Of a stretch of DNA of 64,000 nt, positions 60,725-64,000 are shown piece by piece (position 1 is the stretch's first letter; each line of letters starts with the position of its first letter). The notes below the pieces were generated by a model, which searched no databases, was not told the origin of the DNA, and saw nothing but the letters and a program-made list of their open reading frames with translations. A program made the position numbers and the translations under genes. Source of the DNA: an uncultured Muribaculaceae bacterium (GTDB lineage: Bacteria > Bacteroidota > Bacteroidia > Bacteroidales > Muribaculaceae); contig CAKUJD010000001.1 of NCBI GenBank assembly GCA_934661195.1, forward strand, positions 186,001 through 250,000, in the 5' to 3' direction.

Positions 60725-62077
60725 ATGGGTTCAAAACTTTGGGAAAAGACGGTGCAGCTCGACCACGACGTGGAACGTTACACGGTGGGCCGCGACCGCG
60801 AAATGGACATGTATCTTGCGCGCTATGATGTGCTGGGCTCGCTGGCCCACATCACCATGCTCGAAACTATAGGACTGCTCACGGCGGCCGAGCTGAAGAC
60901 GCTCACCGCCGAGCTGCGCCACATCTACGCCGAGATTGAGGCCGGCCGATTTGAGATTGAAGACGGCATTGAAGACGTGCACTCGCAGGTGGAGCTGATG
61001 CTCACCCGCCGCCTTGGCGACGTAGGCAAGAAAATCCACTCTGGCCGCTCGCGCAACGACCAGGTGCTGGTCGACCTGCGCCTATTCATACGTAGCGAGC
61101 TCGAGGAGGTGGTGCACCACATCACCGCGCTGTTTAAGACGCTGGTGGCCCAGAGCGAGCGCTACAAGCATGTGCTCATGCCTGGCTACACCCACTTGCA
61201 GGTGGCCATGCCGTCGTCGTTCGGCCTGTGGTTCGGATCCTATGCCGAGTCGCTTGCCGACGATCTGGTGGTGCTGCGCGCCGCCTATGAGGTGAACGAC
61301 CGCAACCCGCTGGGGTCGGCCGCCGGCTACGGCTCGTCGTTCCCCCTCGACCGCGAACTCACCACGCGTCTGCTGGGCTTTGCATCGGTCGACTACAATG
61401 TGGTGTATGCGCAGATGGGGCGCGGCAAGACCGAGCGCATAGTGTCGCAGGCCATTGCCAATGTGGCCGCCACGCTGTCGAAGTTGGCTTTCGACGCCTG
61501 CATGTTCAATTCGCAGAACTTCGGCTTCATCAAGCTGCCCGATGAGTTCACCACCGGGTCGTCGATTATGCCGCACAAGAAGAATCCCGACGTGTTCGAG
61601 CTGACCCGCGCCCGCTGCAACCGCCTGCAGGCGCTGCCCTACCAGATAACGATGATCACCAGCAATCTGCCCGTGGGCTACTTCCGCGACCTGCAGCTCA
61701 TAAAGGAGGAGTTCCTGCCCGAGTTCGATGAGATCAAGGCCATCGTGTCGATGGTCAATGCCATGGTGGGGCAGATAAAGGTGAATGAGCACATACTCGA
61801 CGACCCGCGCTACGACTTGATGTTCTCGGTGGAGGAGGTGAACCGCCTCACGCGCGGTGGCATGCCGTTCCGCGACGCCTACAAAAAGGTGGGGCTCGAC
61901 ATAGAGGCAGGGCGCTTCAAGCCTGTGAAGGAGGTTCACCACACCCACGAGGGCTCGATAGGCAACTTGTGCAACGACCGCATCACTGCCCTGTACCAGC
62001 ACACCCTCGAAGGTTTTGACTTCGACACCTATCACCGCGCTTTCGCCCATTTGCTGGGCAGGGAGGATGCCCAATGA
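60725..62077 (+). CDS. argH: Argininosuccinate lyase
   Basis: A 450-residue lyase of the fumarase/aspartase superfamily that splits argininosuccinate to arginine and fumarate. The family signature is GSSIMPHKKNPD (278-289), with the catalytic Ser near 279. Other typical pieces are SGRSRNDQVLVDLRLF (about 104-119) and PGYTHLQVAMPSSFG (about 153-167). Length is usual. Its stop overlaps the ATG of the next gene by four bases. Confidence 0.96.
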   Translation: MGSKLWEKTVQLDHDVERYTVGRDREMDMYLARYDVLGSLAHITMLETIGLLTAAELKTLTAELRHIYAEIEAGRFEIEDGIEDVHSQVELMLTRRLGDVGKKIHSGRSRNDQVLVDLRLFIRSELEEVVHHITALFKTLVAQSERYKHVLMPGYTHLQVAMPSSFGLWFGSYAESLADDLVVLRAAYEVNDRNPLGSAAGYGSSFPLDRELTTRLLGFASVDYNVVYAQMGRGKTERIVSQAIANVAATLSKLAFDACMFNSQNFGFIKLPDEFTTGSSIMPHKKNPDVFELTRARCNRLQALPYQITMITSNLPVGYFRDLQLIKEEFLPEFDEIKAIVSMVNAMVGQIKVNEHILDDPRYDLMFSVEEVNRLTRGGMPFRDAYKKVGLDIEAGRFKPVKEVHHTHEGSIGNLCNDRITALYQHTLEGFDFDTYHRAFAHLLGREDAQ

Positions 62078-62586
62078 GGGGCGTGCTGAGCGCGGCCGCC
62101 GTGCTGCTGGCGGCGCTGCTTGCCCTGGCCGGCTGCGACAAAATCGACAACAGGGCGCTGCCGGGCTACACCGTGCGCCTCAACCTGGGCGACATAGCCC
62201 GCTGGAACACCTATGGCGTGAGCGGCGTGGGCGAGTACCGCGTGTTTAACCGTTCGAAGCGGCTGCCGGCAAACTTCCCCTACGACGTGAACACCTACAC
62301 CGGCTTTGGCGGCGTGCTGCTCATAATGGGCCTGGACATAAGCAGCTCCACCTATGCCCCTGTGGCATTCGATGCCGCATGCCCGGTGGAGAAGAATGCC
62401 GATGTGACCGTGGGCGTCGATGCCGACAACTTCGATGCCGTGTGTCCAAAGTGCGGCTCGCACTTTGATGTGCTCACTGGTGCCGGCGGTCCAAAAAGTG
62501 GCCAGGCGCTGACGCGCAAGCTGGGCCTCACGGCCTACAAGGTGCGCGCCACCACCAACGGCGGCTATGTGATCACCAGCTACTGA
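62074..62586 (+). CDS. Rieske-like lipoprotein lacking the usual ligand histidines
   Basis: A 170-residue lipoprotein with a lipobox ending at Cys21 (LLALAGCDK). The C-terminal half resembles a Rieske fold: ACPVEKNADVTVGVD, then CPKCGSHFDVLTGAGGPKSG, then a closing YKVRATTNGGYVI. A standard Rieske centre has C-x-H and C-x-x-H. Here the Cys positions (near 110 and 128) remain, but Val and Cys take the His places, so a [2Fe-2S] cluster of the normal type is unlikely. The start overlaps the argH stop by four bases. Role unknown. Confidence 0.65.
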   Translation: MRGVLSAAAVLLAALLALAGCDKIDNRALPGYTVRLNLGDIARWNTYGVSGVGEYRVFNRSKRLPANFPYDVNTYTGFGGVLLIMGLDISSSTYAPVAFDAACPVEKNADVTVGVDADNFDAVCPKCGSHFDVLTGAGGPKSGQALTRKLGLTAYKVRATTNGGYVITSY

Positions 62587-62642
62587 CTGTGGCGCTCAGC
62601 TGTGGCACTCAACCCACTGGTGGCATAAATTTTTGCGCGACG

Positions 62643-62674
62643 TTTGCGCAGAATATCGGAAATTGCTATCTTTG
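62643..62674 (+). promoter_or_regulatory. Promoter upstream of the rpsU leader
   Basis: TTTG (62643-62646), 20 bases, TATCTTTG (62667-62674): exact consensus. The rpsU ATG is 388 bases beyond the -7 element. Confidence 0.85.
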
Positions 62675-62679
62675 CACCA

Positions 62680-63062
62680 GTTAATTGAAAGGAGGTCAGT
62701 TTACTTACTGGCATAGAAATAGGATAAGAGACACATATCATCAACCATAATGTGCTGATCACCAGCACTGCACGATGGCTTTGAGCGGCCACCGCGTGAA
62801 GCATGGCAGCAAGGGTGGCCGTTGAGGTTGCTCGAGCGCAACCAATGCGGTTCACAAAACAAATAGCAGCCCAATCACATAAATCCCATCATTCAGCCCC
62901 AAAAGAATGTCCTGCCAAGGGGTGGGTATGCCGCACATTGCGCCGGCCGCTTCATGACAACAATGGCTAAAATGCCGTGGCACTCTGGGGGCGATGGGTG
63001 GCATTTCCAAGAGAAATAAAGATAGAATAATTTATAAACAATTAAAAAACAAACAACAAAAA
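62680..63062 (+). ncRNA. Long structured leader of rpsU with a Shine-Dalgarno-like block
   Basis: This 476-base gap (62587-63062) holds a strong promoter and a leader of about 380 bases. GAAAGGAGGT (62687-62696) near the RNA start is complementary to the 3' end of 16S rRNA, but no start codon follows at normal distance. A GTCAGT/ACTGGC hairpin lies directly after it (62695-62712). Further stems: GTGCTG/CAGCAC near 62752-62768, GGCCACC/GGTGGCC (62787-62793, 62814-62820), GGTTGC/GCAACC (62826-62831, 62838-62843) and AAATGCC/GGCATTT near 62972-63005. The last 50 bases before ATG are AT-rich and unstructured. It may be an autoregulatory leader or a separate small RNA. Confidence 0.55.
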
Positions 63063-63254
63063 ATGATTATCGTTCAAGTAAAAGAAGGCGAGAACATCGA
63101 AAGAGCCCTGAAGAAATTCAAAAGAAAGTATGAGAGAACCGGCATTGTGAAGGAACTGCGCGCACGTCAGCAGTTCGACAAGCCTTCGGTGGTTAACCGC
63201 AAGAAAATGATGAAGGCTATCTACGTTCAGAAGCTCCATCAGAACGACGATTAG
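63063..63254 (+). CDS. rpsU: Ribosomal protein bS21
   Basis: A 63-residue basic protein, MIIVQVKEGENIERALKKFK at the start, with the bS21 core KRKYERTGIVKELRARQQ. The start at 63063 is chosen over the in-frame ATG at 62994, which would add a non-conserved extension. In Bacteroidetes ribosomes bS21 helps cover the anti-Shine-Dalgarno end of 16S rRNA. No Shine-Dalgarno site lies just before the ATG; one is present far upstream in the leader. A terminator follows at 63322-63366. Confidence 0.95.
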   Translation: MIIVQVKEGENIERALKKFKRKYERTGIVKELRARQQFDKPSVVNRKKMMKAIYVQKLHQNDD

Positions 63255-63321
63255 TATATATTGTCGCAGCCAGCTGGACGCCATTGCGGCAGGCCAGTTG
63301 GCAACTCGATAAAAAGTCCAG

Positions 63322-63366
63322 AGTCTGGAGTCATCCTTGCTACGAGAGGATGCTCCAGACTTTTTT
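63322..63366 (+). terminator. Terminator after rpsU
   Basis: AGTCTGGAG (63322-63330) pairs with CTCCAGACT (63353-63361), with ATCC/GGAT inside, and is followed by a run of T. Confidence 0.88.
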
Positions 63367-63404
63367 GTCGGCTCCGCTATGTGCCCAGGCGCAAGGCCGC
63401 ACAT

Positions 63405-63429
63405 AATAAACTGCCCTACGGCTGCGTTA
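63405..63429 (+). repeat. 25-base leader motif shared with the region before porT
   Basis: Matches 37408-37432 at 22 of 25 bases (AATAAAC-n-GCC-n-T-n-CGGCTGCGTTA). Both copies end 8-10 bases before a start codon. Confidence 0.5.
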
Positions 63430-63437
63430 ATAATGTT

Positions 63438-64000
63438 ATGATGAGAAAACTTCAATATTGGATTTTTGCGGTGCTCACCGCCCTGTCGGTGGCGAGTACC
63501 GGCTGCATAAGCGACGACTTCACCACCAGCAGCAGCGATGTGCTCGCATTCTCGACCGACACCGTTGCCTTCGACACCGTGATCACTGCCCAAAGCACGC
63601 CCACCAAGCAGTTCATGGTGTATAACCGCAGCAAAAAGATGATCAACATATCGTCGATAAAAGTTGCGGGCAACGAGCGCGGCCGCTTCTACATAAATGT
63701 CGACGGCATGAAGGGCAGCGAGTTTCACGATGTGGAGGTTCGCGGCCAGGACAGCATATATGTGATGGTGGAGAGCAACATCGACGTCACCGGAGCCGAC
63801 GAGCCCATTGAGACCACCGACCGCATCGACTTTGTGACCAACGGCGTGACGCAGAGCGTGACCCTCACCGCATGGGGGCAGGATGTGGACATCATCAAGG
63901 GCGACACCATTAAGACCGACACGCAGCTCAGGGCCGGCAAGCCCTATCTGGTGTACGACACTCTGGTGGTGGCCCAGGGAGCAACGCTCACGCTCGACCC
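63438..64000 (+). CDS. Lipoprotein of the conserved Bacteroidetes beta-helix type, N-terminal part
   Basis: The frame is open from the ATG at 63438 to the window end (187 codons visible); the stop lies outside. The lipobox ends at Cys23 (SVASTGCIS), followed by a polar SDDFTTSSSD region. The sequence then shows VLAFSTDTVAFDTVITAQ, STPTKQFMVYNRSKKMINIS, FYINVDGMKG, DSIYVMVESNIDV and TLTAWGQDVDII, a set of blocks I associate with large surface lipoproteins of this phylum that continue into a parallel beta-helix. Function unknown. A second ATG immediately follows the first. Confidence 0.75.
   Translation, partial: MMRKLQYWIFAVLTALSVASTGCISDDFTTSSSDVLAFSTDTVAFDTVITAQSTPTKQFMVYNRSKKMINISSIKVAGNERGRFYINVDGMKGSEFHDVEVRGQDSIYVMVESNIDVTGADEPIETTDRIDFVTNGVTQSVTLTAWGQDVDIIKGDTIKTDTQLRAGKPYLVYDTLVVAQGATLTLD

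Overview
The window is a chromosomal stretch of a high-GC Bacteroidales bacterium, most likely close to the Muribaculaceae (the family is inference). Support for Bacteroidetes comes from a type IX secretion gene run (porT, porP, gldK-L-M-N), a three-gene fumarate reductase/succinate dehydrogenase operon, a long 607-residue IspG, and many promoters of the form TTTG-N19/20-TAnnTTTG. Nearly all genes lack Shine-Dalgarno sites. I see no rRNA, tRNA or CRISPR array, and no insertion sequence with a transposase.

Layout: 1-549 is the 3' end of ychF. At 0.6-4.5 kb lie two AAA/DUF4143-type ATPases either side of a Bcr/CflA-type MFS pump; both carry unusual palindromes at their 5' side, and the first is bounded by two inverted copies of one hairpin. 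At 4.6-8.9 kb a minus-strand run holds mtaB, a lipid A-type acyltransferase and two family 2 glycosyltransferases. At 9.2-16.9 kb are an AraC-type regulator, a small exported protein, a Tricorn-like protease, a SemiSWEET transporter, rpoN and a PAP2 membrane phosphatase. At 16.9-21.5 kb are four glycosyltransferases. The respiratory frd/sdh operon fills 21.7-25.1 kb.

A polysaccharide assembly and export locus runs on the minus strand from 33.8 to 25.3 kb: Wza-like export protein, Wzc-like tyrosine kinase, a polymerase-like protein, an MBOAT acyltransferase with an SGNH-like partner, and a flippase. A divergent plus-strand group (34.1-37.3 kb) adds a membrane glycosyltransferase and two acyltransferase-3 proteins. 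The T9SS genes follow at 37.4-44.4 kb in one direction and end at a strong terminator. At 44.5-49.6 kb are a FISUMP-like lipoprotein, ispG with purE, a membrane DnaJ protein with a tiny membrane partner, and a glycosyltransferase. At 49.7-52.2 kb are miaB and an MFS transporter. At 52.2-56.7 kb a hybrid sensor/AraC regulator with TPR repeats is divergent from an exported protein of unknown function. The rest holds a CPBP protease, a MenA-like prenyltransferase, a GNAT acetyltransferase, an Lrp/AsnC regulator, an inositol monophosphatase, argH, a Rieske-like lipoprotein, rpsU with a long structured leader, and the start of a large lipoprotein gene.

The main theme is the cell envelope: polysaccharide building, acylation, flipping and export, lipid A-type acylation, and protein secretion by T9SS. 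The signals most worth following are the hairpin-bounded ATPase unit (578-1918), the alternating decamer array before the second ATPase (4461-4524), the rpsU leader with a Shine-Dalgarno-like block far from its start codon (62675-63062), and an unassigned structured RNA candidate between the Lrp-type regulator and the inositol monophosphatase (59755-59840).
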